A stretch of DNA of 64,000 nucleotides from Synechocystis sp. PCC 6714 (GTDB lineage Bacteria; Cyanobacteriota; Cyanobacteriia; Cyanobacteriales; Microcystaceae), in contig NZ_CP007543.1 in assembly GCF_000478825.2 (NCBI RefSeq), forward strand, positions 1 to 64,000. Reading direction: 5' to 3'. Made by a program: the position numbers and the translations under genes. The notes below the pieces were generated by a model that was not told the origin of the DNA, did no database searches, and was given only the letters and a program-made list of their open reading frames with translations. How positions within the stretch are numbered: position 1 is the stretch's first letter; each line of letters opens with the position of its first letter. Below, one piece after another: positions 26,401-35,170 of the stretch.

Positions 26401-26661
26401 GCCCCTGGGCATCCTAAATATAGTGATGGCAAAGTCAACATCAATAAACAAGGGGATGGCTTTGTGGGAGTCCCTGAAGAAGTTTGGAACTTTTATGTCG
26501 GAGGTTATCAAGTCTGCCAGAAATGGCTCAAAGACCGCAAAGGACGAGTTCTGAGTGATGAAGATATTCTTCACTATCAAAAAATTGTCGTTGCCCTGCA
26601 AGAAACCATCAAATTGATGCAGTTGATTGACGAAGCAATTCCCAGTTGGCCCATTGAATAA
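23470..26661 (+). CDS. Large N6-adenine DNA methyltransferase (Type ISP/IIG-like)
   Basis: A 1063-residue protein. Motif I is LDPACGTGTFLLWIF (about residue 392) and the catalytic motif IV is GNPPYSAKS (about 514), so it is an N6-adenine methyltransferase of gamma order. The N-terminal 300 residues are helical and include MREERRGVYYTPEPVV-like sequence just before motif I. The C-terminal part (after about 600) should hold target recognition, and codon use there is markedly more AT-rich than at either end, a sign of recombination in the specificity region. I see no clear restriction nuclease motif at the N-terminus, so cleavage, if any, would be by the PLD-helicase encoded downstream. Confidence 0.82.
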   Translation: MGFAQAKFQAVMIGSEEQRVEALRQLLDYPVKEKDSEGSRFWYLRPGSDELEAENTCPIAVGFFKELNQGAKREIEQWLTEDDQDKQIRGHYTGRIATEQPVMYILLPEGNSQGNVALVLPTESRLRQRSIQVFDWTAKDLQARLHRLSWESLAQKVTEKITGFVPQVDWIFFKPAATAKELAQLLAAVARRIEQAMPDVYEAEGEDGYLHNLLKSFRKELIANLKLKADNDKDYSFADIYAQTIAYGLFTARVFSFVKNPKADFSRDGAWSQLPETNPFLRQLFKDISEQSPENLGDELVDAIGEAIAILRAAEMDAILADFRSKMNREDIVIRFYEDFLAAYKPTMRERRGVYYTPEPVVSYMVRSVDELIKDKFDKPLGIADPEVMILDPACGTGTFLLWIFKLIHERHQANPEAFEYSDWNDYVDHCLLPRIFGFELLMAPYAICHLKLGLFLEESGYRFESGQRLGVYLTNSLDDSISKSEFLFDEFIANESSEAAEIKKTKPISVVLGNPPYSAKSANLGEKVRKIVEPYRYVDGEKIIEKSALQFEKNIQEDYVKFFAFSQKIIGKLHNAILAFITNNSFLDSITLRGLRSSLLDEFNSIKILDLHGDTDKRELDLKGDPDKNVFDIKQGVAISIMIKNSKSQLKTKVDLECYDILGTRIEKYNFLESKSISQIKWKKIKYIKPKYFFKLLDERLFDEYSKISYIKDIFKVNSTGFESGKDEILTDFLKESLENKIIFFVQKSIQEVTDKFNIVSGWGLELVEKRNLIVENNNFQSKFIDFLFTPFDIRKTFYQKNLLKTNSFSAGKHLIYGKNISLLVMRQVSIHGEFTHVFASQIIPNNRAFYSKKGKISYFPLYLYPDPNRPSELQEEKRPNFSLNFPKIIESKLSYLPTPEAIFYYIYGIFYSPTYRTRYAEFLKIDFPRVPLTSDDRLFRQLADYGEQLVGLHLMTSPTLDKVITEFTEIGDRTVAPGHPKYSDGKVNINKQGDGFVGVPEEVWNFYVGGYQVCQKWLKDRKGRVLSDEDILHYQKIVVALQETIKLMQLIDEAIPSWPIE

Positions 26662-26735
26662 TTTTTATACCCCATATTGGAAATAATTTTTAAAAATGCT
26701 TTTCAGCTTTCTCAATCTTAAGGAAATAAAATGAT

Positions 26736-27029
26736 ATGCTTAATCAGCACAATGTCATACAAACTTTGTCAGATCATCGAGAGCAGATTCAGGGATTTGC
26801 CGTAAAAACGCTTCTTCTTTTTGGTTCAGTAGCCAGAAATGAAGCCCATGATAAGAGTGATGTCGATCTTTTAGTAGAATTTGAAAAACCAGTAGGTTTA
26901 CTGACATTTATTGGGTTAAAAGACTATTTAGAAGAAATTCTTGGTTGTTCTGTAGATTTGGGTACTCCCCAGTCTTTACGTCCAGCATTAAAGGATATTG
27001 TATTAAAGGAGGCTATGCGTGCCTTCTAG
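26736..27029 (+). CDS. mntA: MntA-type minimal nucleotidyltransferase (antitoxin)
   Basis: A 97-residue protein with the nucleotidyltransferase signature GSVARNEAHDKSDVDLLVEF (Gly-Ser...Asp-x-Asp, about residues 32-52). In MntA/HepT pairs this enzyme adds AMP to the HEPN toxin and silences it. An AAGGA site precedes the ATG. It lies between the methyltransferase and helicase genes and overlaps the HEPN gene by 11 bases. Confidence 0.9.
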   Translation: MLNQHNVIQTLSDHREQIQGFAVKTLLLFGSVARNEAHDKSDVDLLVEFEKPVGLLTFIGLKDYLEEILGCSVDLGTPQSLRPALKDIVLKEAMRAF

Positions 27030-27351
27030 AGGATTTAGAGAACGCTTACAAGATATTTTGATTGAAATTGAGGAGATTCAAGGGATGGTCAAGGAGCTAA
27101 GCTTTGAGGATTTTTGCCAAGATCGCCGCACTATTAAAGCGAGTCTCTATGGTTTGGCTGTTATTGGAGAAGCTTCCGCTAATTTATTGCCAGAAGTCGC
27201 TAAATTATATCCGCAAATTCCATGGCGACAAATGAGAGGAATGCGAAACATTGCAGTGCATGAATATTTCCAAGTTGATCTGGAAATTATTTGGGAAACG
27301 ATCCAAACTGATTTACCTGGATTATACTCTGCTTTAAAAGAATTAATATAA
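27019..27351 (+). CDS. hepT: HepT-type HEPN toxin (DUF86)
   Basis: A 110-residue HEPN protein with the active motif Arg-x4-His-x-Tyr in MRNIAVHEYF (about residue 75), intact here. The GTG start at 27019 has a strong AAAGGAGG site inside the end of mntA. HepT acts as an RNase unless its Tyr is AMPylated by MntA. The position inside a restriction-like operon suggests that it backs up or guards the system. Confidence 0.9.
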   Translation: MPSRGFRERLQDILIEIEEIQGMVKELSFEDFCQDRRTIKASLYGLAVIGEASANLLPEVAKLYPQIPWRQMRGMRNIAVHEYFQVDLEIIWETIQTDLPGLYSALKELI

Positions 27352-27363
27352 TTAAAAACTTTT

Positions 27364-30300
27364 ATGTTAGACCAAGTTATCAATGAAATTAAACGTCGCC
27401 AGTTGCCTTACTATAATCTTGAAGGCGATGCCATTAAAGGTGTTGATAATCAATATTGGCTAGTTTTTAAACATCGGGACGCAGGCAATAAATTCAAAGA
27501 GTTCTTTAGTTTGCGCTTATTCGGTATTGGGGAAAAGCCAAAGACCCATAAATTAATACGCATTAACCTTAATGATGCCAGTGTTTATGAATATATTCCC
27601 AAGAAACCTGATAACATTCCCTCTCTAATTTTACTTAGAACAAATAAAATTTCTAGGTTAGAAGCCTTTCTAGAATGCGTTGATGCTAAAACTGAAAAAG
27701 CTTTATTAATTAATAGTTTTCTGGATATTAATATCAAAAAAAGAAGACGCTTTAGCTTGCCGAAAGATGTTGATAATTATCAAAAATTTATTGGTGCTTA
27801 CCTTGCCAAGACCACACTCTATCGCCGCTCCACAGCCTTTTTCAATAGTGGTGTTCTTAAACTTTATGAAGAACCCCTACAACAAATGTTGGTTATGGGG
27901 GGGGAAATTCGTCTCTTAATGGATTTACAGGGCTTCACCAATCAGCGGGATGTGGAAGAACTACGAAAATTAAATGACCCCCTTTATCGGTCCCACTACA
28001 TTCAACGAACTTTAGAAGAATTCTTGCAGGCATTGGAAACAAAAGCTTTCACTAGCACCCAACTGTTAGCAGAATTGGTGCGACTGGAATTTCTCCGCAT
28101 TAAGCTGATCAAAATGGAAGGAGGGAAAGGAATATTTCACAAAAAGACCGGGATTCTCACCGATTCTTTGGGGAATAGCATTCTCCATGACGGTTCCGAT
28201 AATTTTACTTACAGTGCCCATAACCTTAATTCTGAGAGCATTACGGTTCTTTATTGGAGTGACGCTATTGATAATGGGGCGATCGCCGACTCCATTGAAG
28301 AATTTGATGAAGAGTGGAATAGTGTTCATGCCTTTGACCTCACCAATGAATTTTTGACCCAGGTGCGGCGGGAAAGCCAACGACGGTATGAAGCTAACCA
28401 ACCCCGCATCACTGATTGCGACCCTTCAACCTTAGAGGCTGGGGAAACTACCACTGTTAAAATTACAGGCCATAACCTCCAAGATATTCAGGCGATCGCC
28501 GTAGAAGATACGGATCAAATTCGTTTGACCATTGAAGAAACTACTTCCGATCAACTCACTGCCCAGGCGATCGTTGCCCCAAATTATCCACCCCAATCCA
28601 TCAAAAGTCTTGTTGTTGCCACCTCCAAGCATACTTACCAAGTTGAGCCAGCCCAGGAGTTAACCGTCACCAATAAGCTCACTGTTCCAGAATTTTCTGA
28701 AATTGAAGGTTTTAAAGCGGCGATCAAAACTATCTTGGCCGGTAACTATGGAACCCCCAATGATTTCCTTTACTGGCTGGGATTGCAAAACCCTAAACTT
28801 TGGCAGATTCAAAGTAGCGGTGCTTTGGATCAATGGGTCAATGAAGGAATCCTCTTTGAGCATCAGAAATCTGGCGCACAACACTCTTATCGGGTCATGA
28901 AAGACTTTGGCGTAGCGGTATGTGCCGACGCAGTAGGTTTAGGAAAAAGTCGCTTGGGGGCCGCAGTGGGGAAACTATACCGAGAAGAAAATGGCCAAGC
29001 CAAAATAGCCATCATTGCCGCCCGAAAATTGCACGACAACTGGCGTAAGGAAATGAAGGTATTAGGGTTTGGCAGAAATGATTATGAGCTTTATAACAAA
29101 AACCTGATGAGCCGCAAGGGAAGCTTTATTGATGACTTTAACCGCTTTGGTGGCCCAGACCTTATTTTGATTGACGAAGCCCACGAAGGTATCCGTAACT
29201 ATAACAATCGCATTCACCGCACTTGTTTACAGATCCGGGCAAGGGATCGGGAAGAAGGACGGGAACGTCACTATCTTTTACTAACGGCAACGCCTTGGAA
29301 TAACCGCAGGGAAGACATTTACAATATCCTTTCACCCTTTGTCACTAAAACCGATGGATTTAGTCAATATGGTTTACCTGAAGTGATAGGAGATTGGTTA
29401 AACCAGCGAGATATTGGGGTAGAGAATCTAACCGATGATACCAGGATTTTTCGGCAACTCTACAAAGAGCTATTTTTGCAACGTACTCGTAAGCAGTTAA
29501 TGGATGCAAGTCCTGATCTAAGGCTTTACGCTAAACGACAAGCAGAATGGTTAGTGGTCAACTTTGAATCCGAAACTGAACAAGCTCTAGACCAAATTTT
29601 TGGACATTTTGAGCATAGTTTATTTATCCCTTCATCAGACCCTATTCGTTATTTGAATGATCAGGATGTGGGGCAACGGTCATTACTATCTAACCAGCGG
29701 CGAATGTTTCTACAGCGGGCAGAATCTAGTATGTATGCTCTTAAGCTAACGATTCGGAATTTTAGCCAACGGATTCAGCAAGTCAAAGATAGATTATCTG
29801 AGCTAACCCCTGATGCAGAAGGCTTACTACGTTTTTTGATGATTCACTACAAGTTTGAAAGTGAGCATGGAAATCAGGCAGAGATTGACTGGGGTATGGA
29901 AGAAGATGAAGCGGATGAGTTTGAGGATGAAGAGGACGAAGATGGTGAGCAAGAAGAACAGCGGCAACAACTCAGGCGATCCATTGAGATTGCGACTGAT
30001 GCTTTGAAGGATGACCCAGAACGGGCGGCTGCAATTTATGAGCGCATCCTAGAAGACTGTGATTCAGACTTAGAACGCTTAGCCAACATTCAAGGATTAC
30101 TGGAAACTGAATTTGTCACAGACCATAAGCGGGAAGAAGTCACCAAAAAGGTTCGGGAATTGGTAAGCCGGGGTCATAAAGTTCTATTGATTTCCGTTTT
30201 TGCTGATACGGTCATGGACTATTACCAATATATGAAAGCCGATCCAGTGATTTCTCTTCAGGGCATTGGGATGGCGATGGGAGCTTCCAAACATTATCTC

Positions 30301-31578
30301 AAGGATGGTAAGGCTATTGGTTTTACTCCCCATGGTATTCACAAAAATGGCAAAGATTTACGGGGAATCAAGCGAAGGGAACTTTTTCGATGTTTTGCTC
30401 CTGGTGCAACTTGCGAAAATCCCGCAGACTATCCTAAACGAGATGAAGAGATTAACGTCTTAGTCGGGTCTGAAACCTTGTCAGTGGGTCAAAATCTACA
30501 AGATGCTAATTACCTAATCTGCATTGACCTTCCTTGGAATCCGATGGTACTAGAGCAACGGATAGGTCGTATTGATCGCCCGAAAAAGCATCCCGTCGAG
30601 TTTATCACTATTTACTATGCCAACAGCGAAAGTCAACTATTGCGGCAGGCTACCCGACTGAATAATCTCCACAAGAAAATGGTGGGGGATCTGATAGATG
30701 ACCAGGGCAATATTCCCCGCATCCAAAATATGGAACAGCTAGGGCCTTCTGTTTATGGAGATACCCTTTTTGATGATGAGATTTTACCAGGCTATATTGA
30801 CTTCATTAAAAGCCTTGTGCAAGCCCGTCGATTTGAGCAAGACAATCTACAGGAAAATGCCTATCAAAAACAAGAAGGTGCTCAGGAAGTTTACACCCAC
30901 AATGAAATTCTCTACAACGAAGATTTGAAACGATTAATGAACGCCATGCCAGAGGGCTACCAACCTAACCCGATCGCTATTGGCACAGGGGACGATACAA
31001 ATCTAAAAGTAGTGACTGCTCTGAAGCTCAAGTATTTTGGCCCCAACGGTGAACCGATTGAAGACAAAACCGAAACAATTTTCTGGAATAATGCCACCGG
31101 GGAAGTTGATGGTCATGGTCAGGCGATCGCCGCCGGCTTCAAAACCCCAGAGTTAAGCGATGTGGTTTCTACTCAACCCCTGCTATCTCTTGCAGAAACA
31201 ACCTATCAACAGTTAGTAAACTTAAAGGAACAACGACAGGCCGAATTAGAGCAACCAGAAACCCTTGAAAATATTTCCCTGACATCTGAACGTTTAGCTA
31301 AAATTAATCGACGGTTACAGACTATTGAATCTGTACCAGAGGAGATCACTGGCCAGATGGTTAGGGCTACACTCAAAATACTTCAACAGCATAAGACTAA
31401 AAAAGCTGTTCAACTATTACTTAGGAGTTTGACCGATGGCGAAAAAAGTAAACTGAGTAATAATGATTTCATCAAGGAGCTTGTCAATGAAACTGGAAAA
31501 CTTGCCTTGTTAGATTATGAAACGACTAAGCCAACAAATTTGACAGTTGCTGTTGAAGCAATTTTAGTGAGGATTTAG
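27364..31578 (+). CDS. PLD-like nuclease fused to SNF2-type helicase
   Basis: A 1404-residue protein. The first 330 residues carry a phospholipase-D-like domain with one clear His-x-Lys motif (FHKKTG, about residue 258) and GSDNFTYS after it. A linker follows, then an SF2/SNF2 helicase: Walker A AVGLGKSRLGA (about 521), Walker B LIDEAHEG (about 602), LLLTATPWNN, an acidic insert (DEADEFEDEEDEDGEQ, about 855-875), and the C-terminal lobe with QNLQDANYLI and LEQRIGRIDRPKK. This is the composition of a DNA translocase with a nuclease. With the adenine methyltransferase it would make a restriction-modification-like defence system. Confidence 0.85.
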   Translation: MLDQVINEIKRRQLPYYNLEGDAIKGVDNQYWLVFKHRDAGNKFKEFFSLRLFGIGEKPKTHKLIRINLNDASVYEYIPKKPDNIPSLILLRTNKISRLEAFLECVDAKTEKALLINSFLDINIKKRRRFSLPKDVDNYQKFIGAYLAKTTLYRRSTAFFNSGVLKLYEEPLQQMLVMGGEIRLLMDLQGFTNQRDVEELRKLNDPLYRSHYIQRTLEEFLQALETKAFTSTQLLAELVRLEFLRIKLIKMEGGKGIFHKKTGILTDSLGNSILHDGSDNFTYSAHNLNSESITVLYWSDAIDNGAIADSIEEFDEEWNSVHAFDLTNEFLTQVRRESQRRYEANQPRITDCDPSTLEAGETTTVKITGHNLQDIQAIAVEDTDQIRLTIEETTSDQLTAQAIVAPNYPPQSIKSLVVATSKHTYQVEPAQELTVTNKLTVPEFSEIEGFKAAIKTILAGNYGTPNDFLYWLGLQNPKLWQIQSSGALDQWVNEGILFEHQKSGAQHSYRVMKDFGVAVCADAVGLGKSRLGAAVGKLYREENGQAKIAIIAARKLHDNWRKEMKVLGFGRNDYELYNKNLMSRKGSFIDDFNRFGGPDLILIDEAHEGIRNYNNRIHRTCLQIRARDREEGRERHYLLLTATPWNNRREDIYNILSPFVTKTDGFSQYGLPEVIGDWLNQRDIGVENLTDDTRIFRQLYKELFLQRTRKQLMDASPDLRLYAKRQAEWLVVNFESETEQALDQIFGHFEHSLFIPSSDPIRYLNDQDVGQRSLLSNQRRMFLQRAESSMYALKLTIRNFSQRIQQVKDRLSELTPDAEGLLRFLMIHYKFESEHGNQAEIDWGMEEDEADEFEDEEDEDGEQEEQRQQLRRSIEIATDALKDDPERAAAIYERILEDCDSDLERLANIQGLLETEFVTDHKREEVTKKVRELVSRGHKVLLISVFADTVMDYYQYMKADPVISLQGIGMAMGASKHYLKDGKAIGFTPHGIHKNGKDLRGIKRRELFRCFAPGATCENPADYPKRDEEINVLVGSETLSVGQNLQDANYLICIDLPWNPMVLEQRIGRIDRPKKHPVEFITIYYANSESQLLRQATRLNNLHKKMVGDLIDDQGNIPRIQNMEQLGPSVYGDTLFDDEILPGYIDFIKSLVQARRFEQDNLQENAYQKQEGAQEVYTHNEILYNEDLKRLMNAMPEGYQPNPIAIGTGDDTNLKVVTALKLKYFGPNGEPIEDKTETIFWNNATGEVDGHGQAIAAGFKTPELSDVVSTQPLLSLAETTYQQLVNLKEQRQAELEQPETLENISLTSERLAKINRRLQTIESVPEEITGQMVRATLKILQQHKTKKAVQLLLRSLTDGEKSKLSNNDFIKELVNETGKLALLDYETTKPTNLTVAVEAILVRI

Positions 31579-31689
31579 CTAATAAAAAATTGTGTTCGGT
31601 AATTACCACCTAGGAGCTTTCCAAAATTCTCTAGACATTATTTTTTGATGCTAGTATGATTATGTTATTAATAAGCTGAGGGAAATATC

Positions 31690-31881
31690 GTGTCAAAATT
31701 GTTTGATCAGGCAAAAATAGAACTTCCCTGTAATAACTGCGGACGTAAAACAAAGAAAAGTATTAAATGGATAAAATTAAATCATACCTTTAAGTGCTCC
31801 TGTGGATGCAACATCAAATTAGATACAAGTGATTTGAAATGTAAGTTGGCTAAAATTGAGCGCTTAATTGATAATTTTTAG
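31690..31881 (+). CDS. Small zinc-ribbon protein
   Basis: A 63-residue protein starting at GTG, preceded by GAGGG. It has two Cys pairs, CNNCGRKTK and CSCGCN, which make a zinc ribbon. It has a basic surface and may bind nucleic acid. It overlaps nothing and is 11 bases before the DUF2513 gene, so they are likely one unit. Confidence 0.6.
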   Translation: MSKLFDQAKIELPCNNCGRKTKKSIKWIKLNHTFKCSCGCNIKLDTSDLKCKLAKIERLIDNF

Positions 31882-31891
31882 GAGATTGACC

Positions 31892-32260
31892 GTGAAAAGA
31901 GATATGGAGTTAATCAAAAAAATTTTATTACACATTGAAGTATCACCAAATTTTAATGAGCCTATTCAGACTTCAGTGGATGGTTATGAGATTATCGACT
32001 ATATGTATCATGTTAAGCTTTTACGTGAAGCTGGGTTTATAGAAATTTTTACCAATCAACCTATCTCAGTCATGGGAACCGTGCCATCATATTTTCCAAC
32101 GTGTCTAACTTGGGAGGGGCATGAATTTTTAGAAGCAACTAAAAATCCCACGATTTGGAAAAAAGTTATGTTAACTATTAAAGAAAAAGGAAGCGGTATT
32201 CCTATTGAAATTTTGAAAGCGTTGCTAATTAAGGAATCACTCAAACAATTTGGCTTGTAA
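31892..32260 (+). CDS. DUF2513-family protein
   Basis: The GTG at 31892 has TAGGAG twelve bases upstream and gives the usual start VKRDMELIKKILLHIE. The conserved parts include IDYMYHVKLLREAGFIE and CLTWEGHEFLEATKNP. The family is a winged-helix-like protein found in phages, plasmids and defence islands. Function unknown. Confidence 0.8.
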   Translation: MKRDMELIKKILLHIEVSPNFNEPIQTSVDGYEIIDYMYHVKLLREAGFIEIFTNQPISVMGTVPSYFPTCLTWEGHEFLEATKNPTIWKKVMLTIKEKGSGIPIEILKALLIKESLKQFGL

Positions 32261-32402
32261 AACCACCAAAACTTTACTCACCTTTCCCGGACTTTCCTGA
32301 CACCCCTAAATCTCAGAAAAATATGACCCGATCGCCACAACCTAATCTACTCGACAAATTCCAGGAATACCTCGCCTATAACTAACGGAAATTAAAGATT
32401 TT

Positions 32403-32864
32403 ATGAATTATGCTATTCAGACAGCACTAATTGGTTTGGGAGGAGTGATACTCGGTCAGATTATCAATAGTCAAACTCAACGACAGAACTTAGCTGAACA
32501 AAGACGTGGTGATGAAATCATCAGAGCGCGAGAACGCCGTCGGGAGCGTTTACTTGATGCCGTAGCAGGACTCCTAGAGGTTTCTGATCCACAGTCAGAG
32601 AATTTTAATTACACGAACGTTTTAAAACATACACATCATGCCCAGTTATTGCTAGATCCATGTGTGCAAGAGGAACGTGAGCTAAACGACACAATCAGCA
32701 AATTGGCTGGTGCAGTCCATGATTTTATTCCTGTCAAACACCTCGATATTTCCCAGAAAGTGGATGAGACTCAAAGACTACTTAAGGCTCAATCAGCAGT
32801 TGCTGAGAAGTGTCGGTTCATTGTTTGGAGCGGTAGCAAGAGTTTACGAATTACAGACACCTAG
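32403..32864 (+). CDS. Membrane-anchored hypothetical protein
   Basis: A 153-residue protein with one N-terminal membrane helix (AIQTALIGLGGVILGQII) followed by an Arg-rich helical cytosolic domain (ARERRRERLLDAVAGLLEV). Not recognised. At the right edge of the defence island. Confidence 0.55.
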   Translation: MNYAIQTALIGLGGVILGQIINSQTQRQNLAEQRRGDEIIRARERRRERLLDAVAGLLEVSDPQSENFNYTNVLKHTHHAQLLLDPCVQEERELNDTISKLAGAVHDFIPVKHLDISQKVDETQRLLKAQSAVAEKCRFIVWSGSKSLRITDT

Positions 32865-32978
32865 CGTAATACGTTTCCACAAATAGCCCCAAAAATAAAT
32901 CTTGCTAAAATTGTCGTTTTATGCATCTATCATTATAATAAATTAGTATAGTTTACTAAATTAATGGAGGTAAATTCC

Positions 32979-33179
32979 GTGACCATTCAATATCTTAGAG
33001 ATAAACGCAATCGCTCAATTGGAAAAGTTAAGCAGCTTGGCAATGGAAAGCTAGAAATTAGAGACTCTGCTAATCGTTTTAAAGGAACCTACAATCCTAA
33101 GACAAACGAGACTCGTGATTCACGAGGTAGGTTATTTGGTAAAGGTAACTTACTCTCAATGCTTCTTGCTGAGTCCTAA
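32979..33179 (+). CDS. Small basic hypothetical protein
   Basis: The GTG at 32979 is chosen: TGGAGG sits eight bases upstream, whereas the ATG at 32964 is itself part of that site. The 66-residue product (TIQYLRDKRNRSIGKVKQLG) is basic, with short beta-like repeats around Gly and Asp-Ser-Arg (LEIRDSANRFKGTY, ETRDSRGRLFGKG). It looks like a compact beta-hairpin repeat protein. No function known. Confidence 0.65.
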   Translation: MTIQYLRDKRNRSIGKVKQLGNGKLEIRDSANRFKGTYNPKTNETRDSRGRLFGKGNLLSMLLAES

Positions 33180-33201
33180 CCTGAAAAAATGAAATGTTCA
33201 G

Positions 33202-33234
33202 TCCCATTAATAATTATTGATGGGATTTTTTCTT
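33202..33234 (+). terminator. Rho-independent terminator
   Basis: TCCCATTAATAA pairs with TTATTGATGGGA, followed by TTTTTTC. It lies 23 bases after the stop of the small basic protein, and closes that transcript. Confidence 0.85.
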
Positions 33235-33452
33235 TACCCAATAATCCCCAAAACCTCACTCACCACTTCCCCCGGTCTTTCCTGACATTCCTTAGCCGTG
33301 AACCTCATGGTTGGTATTCTCTCACGGAGCATTAGGCGATCGCCAGCATAATCTAGTCCCCGCGCAGCTCCGCAGGCAAAGTTAAAATAATGTTAATGAG
33401 TGCCCTGCCCATCTCTACGAGATCGTCCCTTTCCCCACTCCAACCTGCAAAC

Positions 33453-33803
33453 ATGGCCCAAATCACCCTAGACCTCCCCGACGAACTCCTAGAGCAAATA
33501 GTACAAGCAGGAGAAAACCCCTCAGAGTGGTTACGCCATCGCCTACCCGACATTCTCAAACCGGTTCCCCCCTTACCTGCCCACCTCTATCGCCACATTC
33601 TGAACTTCATCGCTAGCAATCCTACTCCCCAACAAATCTCAGACTTCAGACCCACCCCAGAAATGCAGGAACGCTTAAGAAACCTCTTGAATCGGGAAGA
33701 AAACCTGACCCCCTCAGAACAGGCCGAACTTGAGGAGTATGAACGAATCGAACATCTTGTCGTTATGCTCAAAGCAGGCAACCTTAAAAACTTAGTCGGC
33801 TAA
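33453..33803 (+). CDS. Hypothetical protein in operon with HNH gene
   Basis: The ATG at 33453 (MAQITLDLPDELLEQIVQAG) gives a 116-residue protein; the longer frame from 33390 adds residues without pattern. The start resembles the strand-helix of an RHH-type protein, and the rest is helical and charged (TPSEQAELEEYERIEHLVVM). The next gene, an HNH nuclease, starts two bases after the stop, so the two may form an antitoxin-like plus nuclease pair. That role is inferred. Confidence 0.65.
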   Translation: MAQITLDLPDELLEQIVQAGENPSEWLRHRLPDILKPVPPLPAHLYRHILNFIASNPTPQQISDFRPTPEMQERLRNLLNREENLTPSEQAELEEYERIEHLVVMLKAGNLKNLVG

Positions 33804-33805
33804 CT

Positions 33806-34204
33806 GTGAGCAAAACCTATATCTCTCTTGCCCTGCGCCGCCTAGTCACAGAACGAGCAAATGACCAATGTGAATACTGTCGCCTCCCAGCAAACCTTTC
33901 CTTTTTCCCCCATGAACTTGATCACATCATCGCGGAAAAACACGGAGGACAAACCATTTCCGAGAATCTTGCTCTAACCTGTTGGCGTTGTAATCGTCAC
34001 AAAGGAAGCGACTTAGGCTCCTTCGATCCTCACACCAACGAATTTTGTTTTCTCTTCAACCCTCGTACCCAGTCCTGGAGTGAGCACTTTAGCCCCAGTC
34101 ACTATCACATTGAAGGACTAACCCCCGAAGGACGCACAACGGTCAAACTTCTGCAACTCAACACCTCAGAACGTATCGCAGAACGCAAACGGCTAACCCC
34201 ATAA
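33806..34204 (+). CDS. HNH endonuclease
   Basis: A 132-residue protein from a GTG start. It shows the HNH core: CEYC near residue 23, ELDHIIAEKHGGQ, NLALTCWRCNRHKGSD. This is the type widespread in cyanobacteria. Substrate unknown. Cotranscribed with the preceding gene. Confidence 0.85.
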   Translation: MSKTYISLALRRLVTERANDQCEYCRLPANLSFFPHELDHIIAEKHGGQTISENLALTCWRCNRHKGSDLGSFDPHTNEFCFLFNPRTQSWSEHFSPSHYHIEGLTPEGRTTVKLLQLNTSERIAERKRLTP

Positions 34205-34338
34205 CTAGGCGATCGCCGAAGAACTCAGACTATATTAGCCCTGACCGTCTTTATGCAGAGTCTTATACTAAAACTTCAAAAGACCAGAGTTACAAGGTAT
34301 TCTCCATGGTGTCAAATGTACTGAAATGATAGTCCATA

Positions 34339-34902
34339 TCAAAATGAGATTGTAGATAGGGCCTGCTCCTTCTCCTGCTCAGAAACCTCCAAATAGTGGG
34401 ACAACACATTCAAATTTTTATGACCACTGATTTTTTGAATCACCCGCAAGTTAATGCCCTTGCGACACATCATGGTTAACGCAGTCCTGCGGAAAGAATG
34501 GGTAGAAACTCCCTTCACTCCAATCCTATCCGTTGCCGCCTTCAAAATCTTGTGGGCCATGGAAGGATGTAGATGTGACCCCACCCGTTTGCCGCGAAAA
34601 ACATAGGCAGAGGGAAATCTAAAGCATTGTTGTTCCCGGTACTGATCAAAAAGAGCTTGCAATGCTGGGGAAATGGCCACAGTCCGACTGGACTTGGTTT
34701 TAGTTTTTTCAATGCGGAAAGTCATGGCATCGGTGGTGATATCATCCCAAGCCAGGGAGCAGGCTTCCCCAATACGGCAACCAGTGTAAAGACAAATGCC
34801 AAACAACAGGCGATCGCGGGGAGTGAGCAACCCAATAGTGAACAGGTCATGCAGTTCCTGCTCAGTTAATACTTTTGCTTGCCCCTGACGGTTAATTTTC
34901 AT
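34339..34902 (-). CDS. Tyrosine recombinase (integrase family)
   Basis: A 187-residue protein that is only a catalytic domain: Arg43 in TGCRIGEAC, a Lys near 70, His135/Arg138 in THSFRRT, His161 in SGHKN and Tyr170 in LSHYLEV. The full RKHRHY set is present, so it may be active. It lacks the N-terminal core-binding domain. It borders the repeated segment 34943-35141, which is also found at the window start, so it may act on that sequence. Confidence 0.9.
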   Translation of the reverse strand: MKINRQGQAKVLTEQELHDLFTIGLLTPRDRLLFGICLYTGCRIGEACSLAWDDITTDAMTFRIEKTKTKSSRTVAISPALQALFDQYREQQCFRFPSAYVFRGKRVGSHLHPSMAHKILKAATDRIGVKGVSTHSFRRTALTMMCRKGINLRVIQKISGHKNLNVLSHYLEVSEQEKEQALSTISF

Positions 34903-34942
34903 TCAATAATTGGTGGAAAATATTGAATAGCTGCCACAAGCC

Positions 34943-35141
34943 TAATTCTACCGTGGAATTTTTTCAAATCTCCATCGCTCAACATAACTTATTGCTAATA
35001 ATTCTCAGTTGATAAATTCTGAAAATTACCACCATGCCCTAAATTGTCTGATTTGGGTCTTTGCTGAAGAAAATGATGTAGTTAACCTGAAAAGCCAAAT
35101 GCAAGGGTTACAGGCGATTCTCAATGGTGTAATTTGTACTA
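34943..35141. repeat. Right copy of the duplicated non-coding segment
   Basis: Similar to 1-199. It begins 41 bases upstream of the recombinase start codon. The next duplicated block starts about 735 bases on. The DNA between the blocks differs completely from the left copy (Excalibur and NTF2-like genes here; FitA/VapC there). Confidence 0.8.
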
Positions 35142-35170
35142 TTTTAGGGTGGCTCGATAAATCATGTCGG

